From contig NC_063257.1 of the NCBI RefSeq assembly GCF_019578655.1, positions 1,488,001 to 1,552,000 of the forward strand: a DNA stretch of 64,000 nucleotides. The letters run 5' to 3'. Source of the stretch: Ricinus communis (taxonomy: Eukaryota > Streptophyta > Magnoliopsida > Malpighiales > Euphorbiaceae). Position 1 is the stretch's first letter. Each line of letters opens with the position of its first letter. The position numbers and the translations under genes were made by a program. The notes beneath the pieces are model-generated. The model was given only the letters and a program-made list of their open reading frames with translations. It was not told where the DNA came from and made no database searches. Shown piece after piece: positions 24,836 through 37,036 of the stretch.

Positions 24836-26509
24836 AGATTACAGGAATAATTATCTATTGTCAATTAAATCAAATTTGAAATATATATGGCTTGAAAGTT
24901 AAATTTTGCATCTAGCTTTTGTACGAAAAAGGAAAACAAGAAAAACAAATAAAGTTGGTCAGAATGCAATCTATATACGATAGCTCGTAGTAATTAATTG
25001 CCTAATATAATTAAGGTACCTGAACGAGTACCTAAAGCTCTATGTATCCAGTATTCAAGTGCTTCAATAAGAAAATAATAAAAGAAAAATTAATCTCAGA
25101 ATTAATCCGCGATCCTTAAACAGGAAGTGAATTCGTCGTCTTTTCTTCATTCATATTTGTATAGGGTAGAACTAATTTTGTTGAACCCATTTTTATAACG
25201 AAGGGCAGTAGAATTAAGTTTGTTGGAGCCCATTTTTATAATGAAGGGCAACTGTATTATGGCTTAATAACAAATTTAATTCGATAAAAAAGTTGATTCG
25301 GTGAAATTCATTTAAAAAACAAGTCAATTTCAAATTTCATAAAAATTACTTAAGCTCATAAAACCTGAAGAATGAGTAAATTTAGCTCAAACTGAACCCG
25401 ATAATTGATAAATCAATTTTCTAACTAGCAAATATTCAGCTACTCGATTACACCTATACCTACCCAAATGGAGCTAGTCGAGTTTATGCAAAGAGATTGA
25501 AGGTAGAGTGGTCTGTCTTTCATTATGATCTTGCAATGCGTAATTTGGGGCCTTTTTTCCCTTGTCCTATCCATCAATTTCTAAAGAAATGGTGCCAATT
25601 ATGATGGAAAATGAAGATCTTTGACATTATCACATCACCTTCCAACTACTCCCTATTTTAACTGAAGTTTATACAATCAATCAACTAGTTAAAAAAAAAA
25701 ATCTAATTAATTAATGGATTTAGAAAAATGAAACTTATGGGCTTTAATTACAAGTTAATGGACTATACTAAAATTTAATAAATCGGTATTCTTTAAAAAA
25801 AAATATACATATATTTTTTACAGTAAATTTTAATATTTTACAATTATACCTTTAAGTTATTTCATTTCTACTGTTTTTATCTATTTTAATTTCTTTTGTA
25901 CGGTCTCTACTTCTTTCTCTTCTTTTTAATTTTTTTTCCCAGTTATTCTTCTCCTCTCCATCTCTTTTCTTCTTTCTCTATTCATTTCTTTAGCTCCCAT
26001 TTTTAAATCTCTCTTTATACATTTGCTTTTGTGTTTACCTATATGGGTGATGTAGGAGGAAGAGATCGAGAAAGGGAGGAGAAGAAAGCATAGGAGGAGG
26101 AGGAGAAATGAATGCAAAAGCATTTCTTTCCATCAACTATAATTTTATCTGCAAAACTATTTACATTATTTGAATAGGTCCCCGATTCGCCTATCTAATA
26201 TAATCCTATATACACAAGATTGATTTCAGTCATCACACTGCTATAATTAAGTTACAAACAAATCATAGAGAAAGGAAATGGTGGAAACGGTGTTCTAGGA
26301 AGAAGGCCATCATACAACAAAGAGATTCTGTTGCACGAATCTAGCGGCTGGCTATCGAAACCAGCTGCATTCTGAGCTAAACTATCTCTAGAGCTGTGAT
26401 AAATTTCATCAGCATGAGTTTTAGGCACGTAGACTGCATGAAGCAGTGAGCTTGCCTATAGAATGCGTAAACAAACACTCTGACTAGGAGCCTGACAGAA
26501 ACACGAGTC

Positions 26510-26752
26510 CTGTCAACTAAAGGTAAGAAAAGATAAAGAAAACTTAAAAGAGAAAGAAGAATCTATTCTACACCTTTATTCAGTACACTTGAAGCCATTA
26601 AATAGACAAATACATAACAGAAATAGCATAATAATAGGACTGTAAACTAAAACATGATATGTAACTAAACTCCTAAAAACTAAGACAATTTTGACTTAGA
26701 CTACAACTAAACTATTCAAAATTAAATGCAGAAACCAACTATTATTCTAACA
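26510..26752 (-). repeat. Copia 3' LTR
   Basis: Minus-strand LTR starting TGTTAGAATAATAG and ending TAGTTGACAG. It is about 243 bp and longer than its partner (215 bp) because of small indels, for example around 26630 and 26690. Adjacent on the internal side is a purine-rich AGGAGAGGGAT on the minus strand (26753-26763), the polypurine tract. Confidence 0.9.
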
Positions 26753-26796
26753 ATCCCTCTCCTAAACTGAACACTGCAGTGTTTCAGTTAGGAGTT

Positions 26797-27920
26797 TCAA
26801 CATTTTTCAAAGTGCAAATATCCATTAACCTTCTCAAGTTTTGGAAAGGAAAAATTTCGAGATATGTCAGCCAACTGTTCCTCACTTTTGCAATATTTCA
26901 GATCAATGGTTCCATCACTCCTTAGATCTCTTAGAAAATAGTATTTTACATCTATATGCTTGCTCCTTCCATGTAATACAAGATTTTTTGACAACTTAAT
27001 GGCTGAAGTATTATCACAAAAAATCATAGTAGCTCTTGGTTGTTTGAATTGCAACTCGCCCAAAATTCTTCTTATCCAAATCGCTTGACAAGCACAAGCT
27101 GTGGCAGCAACAAATTCAGCTTCCGTGCTTGACAATGTGATAATCTGTTGCTTCTTGGACGACCACGAAATAACACTTGTTCTAAACAGAAAAACATAGC
27201 CTAAAGTACTTCTCCTGTCGTCTTGATCTCTTGCATAATTTTTATCAGTATACCCAAACAAATTGGATGTTTTACCCCTTCTGTAAAATAGCCATAATCT
27301 CTAAATCCTTGCAAGTAACGAAGAATTCTATTGACAACTAACAAATGCATTTCTGTAGGATTTTCCATATATCTACTAATTAAACTTACAAAGTACATTA
27401 TGTCTGGCCTTGTAGCAGTAAAATACATCAATCTGCCTACAATTTTCTTGTAAAGTGTGTTGTCAACCTTCTTCCCTTCATGATCTTTATGTAGTTTCAA
27501 GCCAAGCTCAACTGGAGTGCTGAAAGGATTACAATCCTTCATCTTAAATCTGTCCAAAATATCTCCTACATATTCCTATTCATTCAAGTACCCATGCAAG
27601 AATGTTGATTTGACATCTAGTTAGAAAATAGGCCATGAATTTTGAGCCGCCAATATAACGACCAATCTAATTGTGTCATGTCTAACAATTAGAGAAAAAA
27701 CTTATGTATAGTGGACCCTATATTGCTGCTTATATCCCTTGACCACCAATCGTGCTTTGTGTTTGTCAACTTCATCATTTGCTTTCAGCTTTGTTTTAAA
27801 CACCCACTTTACACTAATGGTTTTTTATCCTTTTGAAAGGTCTGATAATTTTCAAATATCATTTCTTTCAATGGAATTAATTTCATCATCCATAGCTTTT
27901 CCATTTTTCTTCTTTGACAT
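26797..27920 (-). pseudogene. Copia RT/RNase H, RT core deleted
   Basis: On the minus strand, the N-terminal RT segment (27580-27920) shows MDDEINSIE, VKWVFKTKLKAN, KARLVVKGY and FLHGYLNE. It then jumps near 27576 directly to the far end of the RT domain (ILDRFKMKDCNPFSTPVE). The intervening part, which in Copia carries the YVDD catalytic box, is absent. The connection region and RNase H follow (GRLMYFTATRPDIMY, SSTEAEFVAA, CDNTSAIKLSKN, HIDVKYYFLRD). A frame change occurs between 27201 and 27261. Not functional. Confidence 0.88.
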
Positions 27921-28900
27921 CACTCTCAAAGGTTGTGGGATCATAATTTGAAAATAAGGCAAAGTGAGTAATTAGATTTTTAATTCCACTTACCTCATAA
28001 TCTTCCATCCAAGCAGGCCTTCTTCTAACACGCCTAAGAGATTGATCTTCTTCTTTATTAACATTATTGATTGTTGGTGATATTTCAGTGGCTGTTGGAT
28101 TTGTATTTAATGAGCTTTCAAACATGCTGGATGCTGAAATTTGCTCTTTTTCAGCATTATCATCATAAAGGACTTGAGCAGGCTGCTGCTTATTCCAGTT
28201 CCATATGTTTTGTTCATCAAAAACAACATCCCTGCTGATCACTATATTTTTCAAACATGTTGGACACATTTTTCAGTCTTGTCATCAAGTTTCTTCCTTT
28301 TTACATTTGGAACATGAACATATGCTGTGCATCCAAAGATTCAGAAATAATCTACGACTGGTCTTCTTCCACTCCAAGCCTCTTATGGAGTCATATTTTA
28401 ACAGCAAAACTTGGACTTCTGTTTAAAATATGAATGCTCCAATTAATTGCTTCAGGCCAAAAAGTCTTTGGAACTGCTCCTCTTGCCAACAAGCTTCTCA
28501 CCATATTTAGAATGGTTTTGTTTCTCCTTTCTGAAACACCATTTTGTTGTGGTGTATAGGCAGCTATAAGCTCTCTCCGAATGCCATGCTCTACATAAAA
28601 AACTTTGAATTCCTTTGAGCAATATTCACCATCACGATCTGTACGAAGTGTTTTGATGGTTTTGCTTGCTTCATTTTCAACATGGGCTTTGAAGCTTTTA
28701 AATATAAAGAAAGCTTCTGATTTTTCCTGCAAAAAATAGACTCAAGTTTTTCTCGAAAAATCGTAAGTAAAGGTGATTAAGTGTCTTTTACCTCCATTCG
28801 TAGATGGATTTATTGGTCTGCAAATATCTGAATGCACCAGTTCCAAGACTTCCTTTGCTCTCCATGACTTCTCTTTTGGAAATTGAGGACGATGTTGTTT
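27886..28900 (-). pseudogene. Copia integrase
   Basis: Minus-strand integrase. The start, KQHRPQFPKEKSWRAKEVLE, lies near 28860-28900 beside the hAT insertion. The catalytic core shows RTDRDGEYCSKEF (Asp) and YTPQQNGVSERRNKTILNM (Glu). The C-terminal part has VFDEQNIWNWN. Frameshifts near 28740 and 28300-28390 break it. It belongs to the element at 26510-31409. Confidence 0.87.
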
Positions 28901-28909
28901 GCCAACAAC

Positions 28910-29702
28910 TAGACCTGTTCATGGGCCTGGGTACCCGCCCGGCCCGCCCAGGCCCGTACTCTTCGGGCCGTGCTTGGATAAAATTTTTGTGTATAAGCTT
29001 GGTCCGGCTCGAACCCACAAAAAGCCCGTACTCCTCGGGCTGGGCTTGGAATTTATATAGAAACCCAAGTCCGGCCCGGCCCTGCCCGATGTCTAGTTTA
29101 GTTAGAAAAAAAATGTCAGCTTATAATTAAGTGCCTTATACTACTTAGCTAGTTATTATTTCTGTTTATAGTTTTATTGTTATTAATAATATATGGATTT
29201 TTAGGTAAGTTTATTATTTATATATTGATTTAGCTTACTAGTTATTTTTATATATATAAAATACTTATTAATTTAAATATTTTTTGTTTTATAGGAATGT
29301 GAATTTGCCTTGAAAGAGTTTTCATCTATATTGTTGTTCTTTTATTTTAGTTTTTGAAGTTTTATTTAGATGGTTAAAAATATTAATTGATGTTTGTATC
29401 TTTATTATCATGATGAACATGATTATAGGGTTTAAATTTTGAATATTTATGTTGAAATTGGATTTAAATTTTGAATATTTGTGTTGAATTATCGGCCGGG
29501 CCCGGCCTGAGCCCGCCTAGACCCTGCCTGAGCCCTCCCAGGCTCGGCTAATGAACAAAGGTTTAATAGTTGGTCGGGCCGGGCCGAGCTTTTTAAAAAA
29601 TTTTGGGCTCAGGCTTGGGTAAAGAGATATTAAAAAATCTTTGGGCTTGGGCGGGCTCGGGCTTGTTCAAAAAAAGTCAGGCCCGACCCATGAACAGGTC
29701 TA
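28910..29702. mobile_element. Non-autonomous hAT-type element, 8-bp TSD
   Basis: Starts TAGACCTGTTCATGGG and ends CCCATGAACAGGTCTA, a perfect 16-bp terminal inverted repeat that continues imperfectly into GC-rich GGGCCGGGC-type blocks. CCAACAAC flanks both ends (28902-28909 and 29703-29710), an 8-bp target duplication diagnostic of the hAT superfamily. The interior is AT-rich and has no transposase frame, so it must have been mobilised in trans. It interrupts the Copia gag-pol just before the integrase. The perfect duplication and inverted repeats suggest it came in after the Copia insertion and is comparatively young. Confidence 0.93.
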
Positions 29703-29710
29703 CCAACAAC

Positions 29711-31174
29711 ACATTCTTCGCAAACTTGGAAAGGATTTGTAATTTGAGGAAGACCGGTCACCATATTCTTCTGTTGTAGAGTCTTAATCCACCCAAACTC
29801 AAGTGGCTAAAACGAAAATATCCATAATCATGAGGGATCTTTTATTTCAGCCATCAAACAAGACTGAATATTCTCAGTTTTTAAAGGAAACAATATGTTT
29901 GAACTCATATGAACAACTGCAATAGCACCTCTAACAGGATCATAAATTTCACAAGCACCATATTTAATAGTGATAACATATCCGTTTTCTTGTAACTAAC
30001 CAGCACTCAATAAATTACTTTTTAGATTAGGGATATATAACACATTAGAGATAGTTTTCATAAAATCATTTTTAGTTTTTTTTATCTTAATATCACCTTT
30101 TCCCATTACTTTAACTGTAGAACAATCACCAAAACTAACGTATAATGGAAACTTTCATTTAGATGAGAAAAAGAAGACTTACTTCCACTCATGTGATTAC
30201 TGCATCCTGTATCTACATACAAGATATTTGACTCAGGTTCCTTTCCTTCTTGAACAACCATCAACAACGTTTCAGCCTCTTTTTGCTCAATAAAGTTTGA
30301 TGTCTCTACCTTTTCTTTGTTGTTAGGCAGTTTAGTGTAACACTCAGAGTGATAATGACCAAGTTTATGGCATCGAAAGCACTCAATCTTGGATTTATCG
30401 AATTGTTGATCTCGTCCTCTGCCTCTTCCTTGAGAGTGATCAGCACTGTCATTGTTGTTGCTTTAGTCTCCTCTTCTTCTGCCTGTACCACGACCCTTAC
30501 CTCTTCCTCTACCTCTTCTTTTAGAATTTTAAGAAAAAACTGAGGTAGAAGCCTTTAACGCTTGCTCCTCTGCAAATGAATCTCTATTCATATTCTGTTC
30601 ATGAATTAATAAAGAACTTTGAAGTTCATCAAGAGAGAGTGTGTCTACATCTTTGGATTCTGTAATTGAATAAACAATATAATTAATCTTGGATGCCATG
30701 GATCGTAATAATTTATCAACAATGACAACATCAAACGCATTTTATTTGCCATAACCATGGTCTTTGCAAAATAGCTGGTTACAGATTCATCATCCTTCAT
30801 CTACAAAATCTCGAATTCCTTTCTCAAGGCTTGAAGCTGTGCACGCTTTGTTCTAGAGGAGCCTTGATATTTTTTCTTCATTGAATCTCATATATCTTTT
30901 GACGTTTCTTTGCAAAGAATAGTCTCCATGATAGCACGATCAATGGCCTAGAATAAATAATTCTTTGCCTTTAAATCCTTTAGTTTCAGTCCCTCCAACT
31001 CCTTTTGTTGCGTGTCTGTGAGCTCCTCTCCATCCACAGGTGTTGCTACACCAGTTTCAACGACGCGCCAGTATTCTTTAGACCACAAGAAATTCTCCAT
31101 CAGCATATGCTCCAGTGATCGCAGTGACCATTAAAAAGTGGAATCGCAGGCAGAACAAAATTTTCAAAAGCCAT
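29711..31174 (-). pseudogene. Copia gag and protease
   Basis: On the minus strand, gag starts at 31174 (MAFENFVLP). It continues with W-rich blocks (LMENFLWSKEYWRVVE) and a complete CCHC knuckle CFRCHKLGHYHSEC around 30340-30385. The protease site is DTGCSNHMSG near 30200. The GAG-pre-integrase ends CEECVVG at 29711, where the hAT element enters. Numerous stop codons and small frame changes (for example near 30880 and 30950) make it dead. Confidence 0.85.
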
Positions 31175-31181
31175 TTTTGCA

Positions 31182-31194
31182 GGCTCTGATAGCA
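31182..31194 (-). other. Copia primer-binding site
   Basis: Minus-strand TGCTATCAGAGCC immediately inside the 5' LTR. It differs by one base from the usual Met-tRNA complementary TGGTATCAGAGCC. Confidence 0.8.
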
Positions 31195-31409
31195 CTGTCA
31201 ACTAAAGGTAAGAAAAGACAAAGAAAACTTAAGAGAAAGAAGAATCTATTTCTACACCTTTATTCAGTAAACTTGAAGCCATTAAATAGGCAAATATATA
31301 GCATAATAGGACTGTAAATTAAAACATGATCTGTAACTAAACTTCTAAAGACTTAGACTATAACTGAACTATTCAAAATTAAATGTAGAGATCAACTATT
31401 ATTCTACCA
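31195..31409 (-). repeat. Copia 5' LTR
   Basis: Minus-strand partner of 26510-26752; about 215 bp with many substitutions and two visible deletions. Ends next to the target duplication GAGTC at 31410-31414. Confidence 0.9.
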
Positions 31410-31414
31410 GAGTC

Positions 31415-33900
31415 AAGGTAGCAGCACTGAAAGCTCAAAAAAAGTGTAGCAAATAAGAGAAATGATGATTGCCCACAAATAGAGCAAAAATAAGAAAACA
31501 ACAATCAACATTTTCACAAGTAGCATATGCGCATACACTCACAATCACTTTTTCACGGACGAACCAAACATATGTCAAAACGATAAGCTATAAATCTTTA
31601 ATAACTGGCAATAAAAAGAACGACAGATTGACTGACTTCACAGCTCATCCTAGATTAATCGGTAGGTATGTGTTGATAAGAATGCAGATGACTGGAAGGA
31701 GCGGAACCAATGGAGAAATAAAATCTGAAAAAAGATCAATACTTTGACATCAGGTAACCAAACTTCTAAACTAGTCTTGACAATGTACAATATTGAGTAA
31801 GAAAATATACAACACTAACCTAAACCAATTAGACAAAATTAATAAGCATACTGTGAAAATATTTGTACAATGATGATTCTTTTCAGTATTAGAATTTTGA
31901 GTATTACAATGAGAGTATGATTTTGTTATATACATGGTTGAGCTTTGTAACGGTCTTTAAGCTACCAATTTAGCTCCTATGTCTATGTCAACGTTCATTT
32001 TTCTGATCCTGGATGGGTTGAAGCGACCTTTCTTCCTTAGGGAAGAAAGGTTCCTCCCTTTTTCTTTCTTGACAGGCCTCTGATGAGTTATCAGCTGTAC
32101 AGACCTGAGGCCATGCCCCTAGTCCCTTTACCCTTTGGATCTTATTTATTGGACTGGGTAAGTCTTTCTTCAGTTGGTCTTTAACACATACATACTATAA
32201 CATCCACTAAACCAATATGCTTCAGTAAGCCAATACACAGACAACGCTTTCAACTCCATTTCATGCGACAGCTTGAGCGAGCAAAACCATGAAGGCCGTT
32301 ACATTGAAAAGATAACTCGTTGCATACGATATAGTTGGTATTAAAGCTGATCGGAAATAATGTTAGGCAATTCAAGGATTCTGCAAAATAAGTCCCTTCC
32401 AATGTCAAGAGGCACTAACATGACCATGTTTGTAAGTTGGAACTCGTGATGAGATGTGTCCTAGGGAGGTCTGAGATATGAAATAACTTAGCTCCAAGAC
32501 TTGGGTAAAAGCCTTTTTGGAGAAAATCACGTGCCCGCAGCTCAATGTGGAAATAGACATAACTGATACGAGCTATATAATTAATATATACTAAATAGGT
32601 ACTAAAATTTGAATTATAATTTAAATATTATTTTCTGATATCAATTTTAAATATTAATTATATACATTATGTAATTTAATATACTCTCAAATATTTAAAA
32701 TGAATACCAAAAATAGTTTCAAATTTTATTTATATACAAAGTATACACTTATTATATATAAAAACATATATTAAATATATGAGATGGATACCAAAAAGTA
32801 GTTTTAGATACTAGTTATATGGATTAGATTAATATTATCAAATAGATACCGAACATATATTAAACAAATTGAATACCATAAACTTATAAAAATATTTATC
32901 AAATTGCTAATAATATATATTATTTTATTAAAAGAATATACCTAACATATATTTTTGAAAGAATTTTCTCGTTACAGTTAATATTTTTAGCCATTTTTAA
33001 AGTATTTATGAAAGAATCCCTAAATTAACTGCTTAAGAAATGCAGCCTCTGAAAGTAAGTCAATTAAAGCCTAAAGTCTTAATTCTCTGATGTGTGGAAT
33101 TAAGCAAATAACAATAGTTTGTATTAATAAAGTATATTGACTAAAGTTAGGTCATTAAATATACACATAAAGCTAGCTTTCATTAAGCAATTAAATGAAT
33201 GGCATCATAAATCCAGTAATACACATAATAAAGGAGGTATTAAATTATTGATGTTTGATAATGAAGACAATAATGCATGTTAGGGCATGTGATGTGTACT
33301 GCAAACAGTTTAATTATTTTTAAGTGTAATAGACACAAATCTTTATTAAATATAGTAAGAGTATTTGTAACGCACTTTTTTATATAATAAAAATTTTTAT
33401 TATAAAATAAATTTTTAACATATTTTTATTTTTAAATATAAAATAGAGAAATAAAAAAAGCTAACATTCACTTCCTACTTTATATTTAATAAATATACTA
33501 TAAATTTATATATTTAACTTAACTGATATTTATAATTTTTATTTTTCTATTAATAAAAATTTAAAAAATAAAAAATAAAACTATTAATAATTATAGAAAT
33601 AAAATAAAATATAAAGATCTATTAAATTTAAATTAATTTTTTTTATATAAATATTTTTGTAATAAAAATTATATTTTATAAAATAAAAGAGCACCTATGA
33701 ATATAATATGTTATTGTATGCACATATCAGAACTTGATCACATGATGTCAAAGAACCTCGGATTTGAAGAGAAAGAAAACAAAAACGACTGCAACTATGG
33801 CGTGATTAATGAAGCGATGGATTCTTCGCCAGTTTGAACATTTAATCATATATAATTATTTATTTATTTATTTTTTTCTGCATGACGCATAGATTCAGAA
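31415..33900. other. Intergenic between Copia and P450-2
   Basis: No supported gene. 31430-32580 is of moderate composition with only short frames. A perfect 10-bp-arm hairpin lies at 32027-32050. 32580-33720 is strongly AT-rich. The last 200 bp resembles the upstream sequence of P450-1 (ACTGCAA..ATGGC, GATGGA.TC, ATCATATATA), so promoter sequence was duplicated with the gene. Confidence 0.5.
32027..32050. repeat. Short perfect hairpin
   Basis: CCTTTCTTCC and GGAAGAAAGG are exact complements around a TTAG loop. There is no T-run typical of a terminator; its role is unknown. Confidence 0.8.
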
Positions 33901-33911
33901 CTGGACTCCAG

Positions 33912-33918
33912 TATATAA
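33912..33918 (+). promoter_or_regulatory. Probable TATA box of P450-2
   Basis: TATATAA lies 39-45 bases upstream of the P450-2 ATG, which implies a short 5' leader. Position and sequence fit a plant core promoter; no direct evidence of initiation is available. Confidence 0.4.
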
Positions 33919-33956
33919 CTAAGGACCTGTTTCCCAAATTATAACGGAAACATAAG

Positions 33957-35567
33957 ATGATTCCCTATATCTTCCTCGTTCTAGCTCTTCCTGTCTTCCT
34001 CTCCTTTCTTCTCCAAAAGCTTAAAACTAGAAGAAATTCTTCTCTACCACCTGGGCCTAAAGGTCTTCCCTTAATAGGCAATTTACATCAATTCGATCAG
34101 TCAGCTCCTCAAAACTATTTATGGAAACTTTCTCAAAAATATGGGCCTTTAATGTCCTTGCGTTTGGGTTCTGTGCCAATCTTAGTAGTTTCCTCCGCCA
34201 AAATGGCTAAAGATATTCTGAAAACTTATGATCTTACATTCTGCAGCAGACCTCCAGTTCTTGGCCAGCAAAAATTGTCATACAATGGTTTAGACTTGGC
34301 TTTTGCACCTTATAACTCTTATTGGAGAGAGATGAGAAAAATATGTGTAGTTCATCTTTTCAATTCCAATAAGGTGCAGAGTTTTCGTCCCATTAGAGAA
34401 TTTGAAGTTTCGCATATGCTTGAAAAGATCTCTAAGTTAGCTGCTGCCACTAAACCAGTTGATTTATCCGAGGCTATGATGTCTCTTACAAGTACTATAA
34501 TATGTAGGGTTGCTTTCGGGAAAAGGTACGAGGAAGAGGGAATCGAGAGGACTAGGTTTCAAGCTTTACTCGAGGAAACTCAAGCCTTGTTTACTAGTTT
34601 CTTTGTTTCAGACTACTTTCCGTTTTTGGGTTTTGTTGATAGACTTACAGGAATGAACCGTCGCCTAGAGAAGAACTTCAAAGAGTTCGATATTTTCTAT
34701 AATCAAATAATCCAAGAGCATCTTGATCCTAGTAGACCAAAGCCTGAGCAAGAGGATATTCTTGATGTCTTGCTTCAAATTTGGAAGGATCGTTCTTTCA
34801 AAGCTCATCTTACTCCAGATCATATCAAAGCAATTCTCATGGTTAACATTATGCTTACCATTATCAATAAAAAATTTGATTTCTCCCGTTTATTCTATTG
34901 TCTATTGTTCTTTAAATTCGTCGTTTTTCTTATTAGTTTCTTTGTATTCTCTTTGTAGAATGTATTTGTGGGTGGAACAGACACTAGTGCAGCGGCTGTG
35001 GTTTGGGCCATGACCTTTCTAATGAAGAACTCCATAGCAATGAAGAAAGCTCAAGAAGAAGTTAGGCACATTTTTGGGAAGAAAGGTTTTGTAGATGAAG
35101 ATGATACCCAACAACTTGTTTATCTGAAAGCTGTGATTAAAGAAACAATGAGATTGCAACCTACAGTTCCTTTATTAATTCCAAGAGAATCAACTCAAGA
35201 CTGCAACCTAAGTGGATATGAAATACCAGCTAAAACTGTAGTTTATGTGAATGCATTGGCAATTGGAAGGGATCCTGAAGTTTGGGAAAATCCTGAAGAG
35301 TTTTGTCCTGAAAGATTCATTGGTAAATCTGTAGACTTAAAAGGGCAAGATTTTGAACTGGTACCATTTGGAGCTGGCAGAAGAATTTGTCCAGGGATAT
35401 TTATTGGCCTTGTAACTGTGGAGCTCTCTCTTGCTAACCTGCTTTACAAATTTGATTGGGAAATGCCTGCTGGAATGAAAAAGGAAGACTTAGACATGGA
35501 TGTGAATCCAGGCATTGCTGTGCACAAGAAAAATGCATTATGCCTGGAGGCTAGGGAGTATATATGA
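33957..35567 (+). CDS. CYP83-like cytochrome P450-2
   Basis: Intact endoplasmic-reticulum mono-oxygenase that would use NADPH-P450 reductase as electron donor. Exon 1 is 33957-34841, the intron is 34842-34958 (GT-AG), and exon 2 is 34959-35567; together 497 aa, normal for the clan. A hydrophobic N-terminal anchor (residues about 3-20) is followed by the proline hinge LPPGPKG. The I-helix oxygen-binding motif is GGTDTSAA. The K-helix shows KETMRLQP (ExxR), followed by PERF. The haem loop PFGAGRRICPG has its Cys at residue 439. SYNGLDLAFAPY-YWREMRK and VHLFNSN-VQSF resemble CYP83/CYP71-clade enzymes, whose known substrates include aldoximes in Brassicaceae. The substrate here cannot be inferred. 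It is a close paralogue of the broken copy at 17499 and more distant from that at 40047. Confidence 0.95.
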
Positions 35568-36234
35568 GGTTTAAGGTGTACTGAAATAAGAAGAGAACTT
35601 ATTTATGTAGTATGTGTATGCTTTCTCGCTCAATAAATGGTGGAACTCGCTTGTCGAATATTAATCTAAGATGAGTATGCAAACTTTGTTATTTAGTTCT
35701 TTGTATCTGTGTATAATATTAATAAAAAATTATATAATTAATAGGCTTGCATGAATATGCATTTTAAGATGTGAGTTGAGAGGATTTTCCCCGAGCATGA
35801 TTGGCTGTTTTAATATGTGAAATTTCTGAGATAATTGTGATTGATACAAAAATGTTACATGAGTTCACCCTGTAAGCATTGCCGTGCACATGAAAGCATC
35901 ATATGATATGCCTTAGTCCTATATGAATTCTCCTTGCATATTTTTCTATCATCACATCTCTTATTATAATCTTCAGTAGTTATTCACCTCCATCTCCTTC
36001 TTTATATGCTTATAATTTATAAATATGTAAAATATATAAATTTATTTTTATAAATCTCTTCCATCTTGGCAATAAATTACAAAGAAACATATAAAGAGTT
36101 TTTTTATAATTTAATTATTTAATAAAATCATCATCTTCAAAGAAAATAAATAAATAAATAAATAAATATTTTTGTTCTGTCTTTGAACATTAAAACCCAA
36201 TACGCATCAGCTAAATTTTCGTGCTTGCAATATG

Positions 36235-36485
36235 TCTTCCATATATCACTTGTAGCGACGATTTCACCGTTAGAAAATTACAGCATCATTACACCTTTCT
36301 TGATGTTGAAACATTATTTCAATGTTTTTGCTGATGTAATATAATAGGACACTGTTTTTTCGTTTATAAATTTGGATAACCATTTTAGCGACACTGTTTC
36401 ACATCAAGGAAAAAACAGATAAGAGTACAACGTTATTATAGGTTCCGACTATAAAGTTGCATTAAACCAGTATATTTTCTAGCGT
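36235..36485. repeat. Dispersed repeat with GCGACGA motif, copy 2
   Basis: Partner of 24580-24835. Shared words in order are TAGCGACGAT, ATGTTTTTGCTG, GGATAACCATTTTAGCGACA, TTTCACA and TATAGGTTCCG. It lies about 0.7 kb after the P450-2 stop. Confidence 0.5.
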
Positions 36486-36604
36486 CCAGATCCCAGTCTC
36501 ATCAATAGCATGGAATTTTGACTTGTTAGCAACGCCTCGATTTTCCATATCAAGACTTGGCTGCCTGCTTTCATGAATCAGCTCCATTAGTGGCTAGACC
36601 CATA

Positions 36605-36665
36605 TCATTCGCATTAATTGGAGGATCCACTTTTTTCAGAAATTAACTCAAACCCATTTCTCAAT
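36605..36665 (+). repeat. Direct repeat, left copy
   Basis: About 60 bp running from TCATTCGCATTAATTGG to AACCCATTTCTCAA, matched with substitutions by 38526-38585. The two copies enclose about 1.9 kb that includes the AT-rich tandem array. Confidence 0.55.
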
Positions 36666-37036
36666 GAAATAAGGTTTGGGCATATTAATTTAAAATTTAT
36701 CACGTATGGTTCTTGATAGATAAGCGCGTGAATTACACTTTTATATTCTATATAAAAATAATTAAAAATTATATTAATTTTTTATTTATCAATATAAATA
36801 ATTAAATATATATTTTTTTTAGTCAAATGCTTTTCTTTCCATCTATTCAACATTAAACTAAAAAAATAAAAAATAAATAAAGTAATAATAACTTACATAA
36901 TTTCTTTTTAAAAATTTAGTTACAAGTTACCAGATAAAATAGAGTTTGCTAAAATAATATAAAATAATTTTAAAAATTCATACATTTTTAAAATATATAA
37001 AAAACTAGTTTAATTTGTCAAAAGAATATAAAAAAT

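Larger units (their letters stand above)
22151..26504. other. AT-rich intergenic with small repeats
   Basis: No supported gene. A 94-codon minus-strand frame at 22884-23168 has no recognisable domain. A MITE-like repeat lies at 23700-24070 and a GCGACGA-containing dispersed repeat at about 24580-24835. A pyrimidine-rich run and its purine-rich partner around 25920-26110 are low-complexity. Confidence 0.5.
26505..31414 (-). mobile_element. Copia retrotransposon (minus), nested hAT insertion
   Basis: Element with two LTRs (26510-26752 and 31195-31409) flanked by GAGTC on both sides (26505-26509 and 31410-31414), a perfect 5-bp target duplication. On the minus strand the order is LTR, primer-binding site, gag, protease, integrase, RT, RNase H, polypurine tract, LTR: the Copia order. 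The coding part has many stops, and the RT catalytic centre is deleted near 27576. A 793-bp hAT-type element sits at 28910-29702. Without the insertion the element is only about 4.1 kb, shorter than a typical autonomous Copia of around 5 kb. Confidence 0.92.

Noticed and set aside
28788..29130. Pro/Gly/Arg-rich overlapping reading frames on both strands
   Set aside because: They are translations of the GC-rich end of the hAT element and its junction with Copia, not a gene.
32027..32050. Hairpin as an intrinsic terminator
   Set aside because: This is a plant nuclear sequence and there is no T-run; kept only as a structural repeat.
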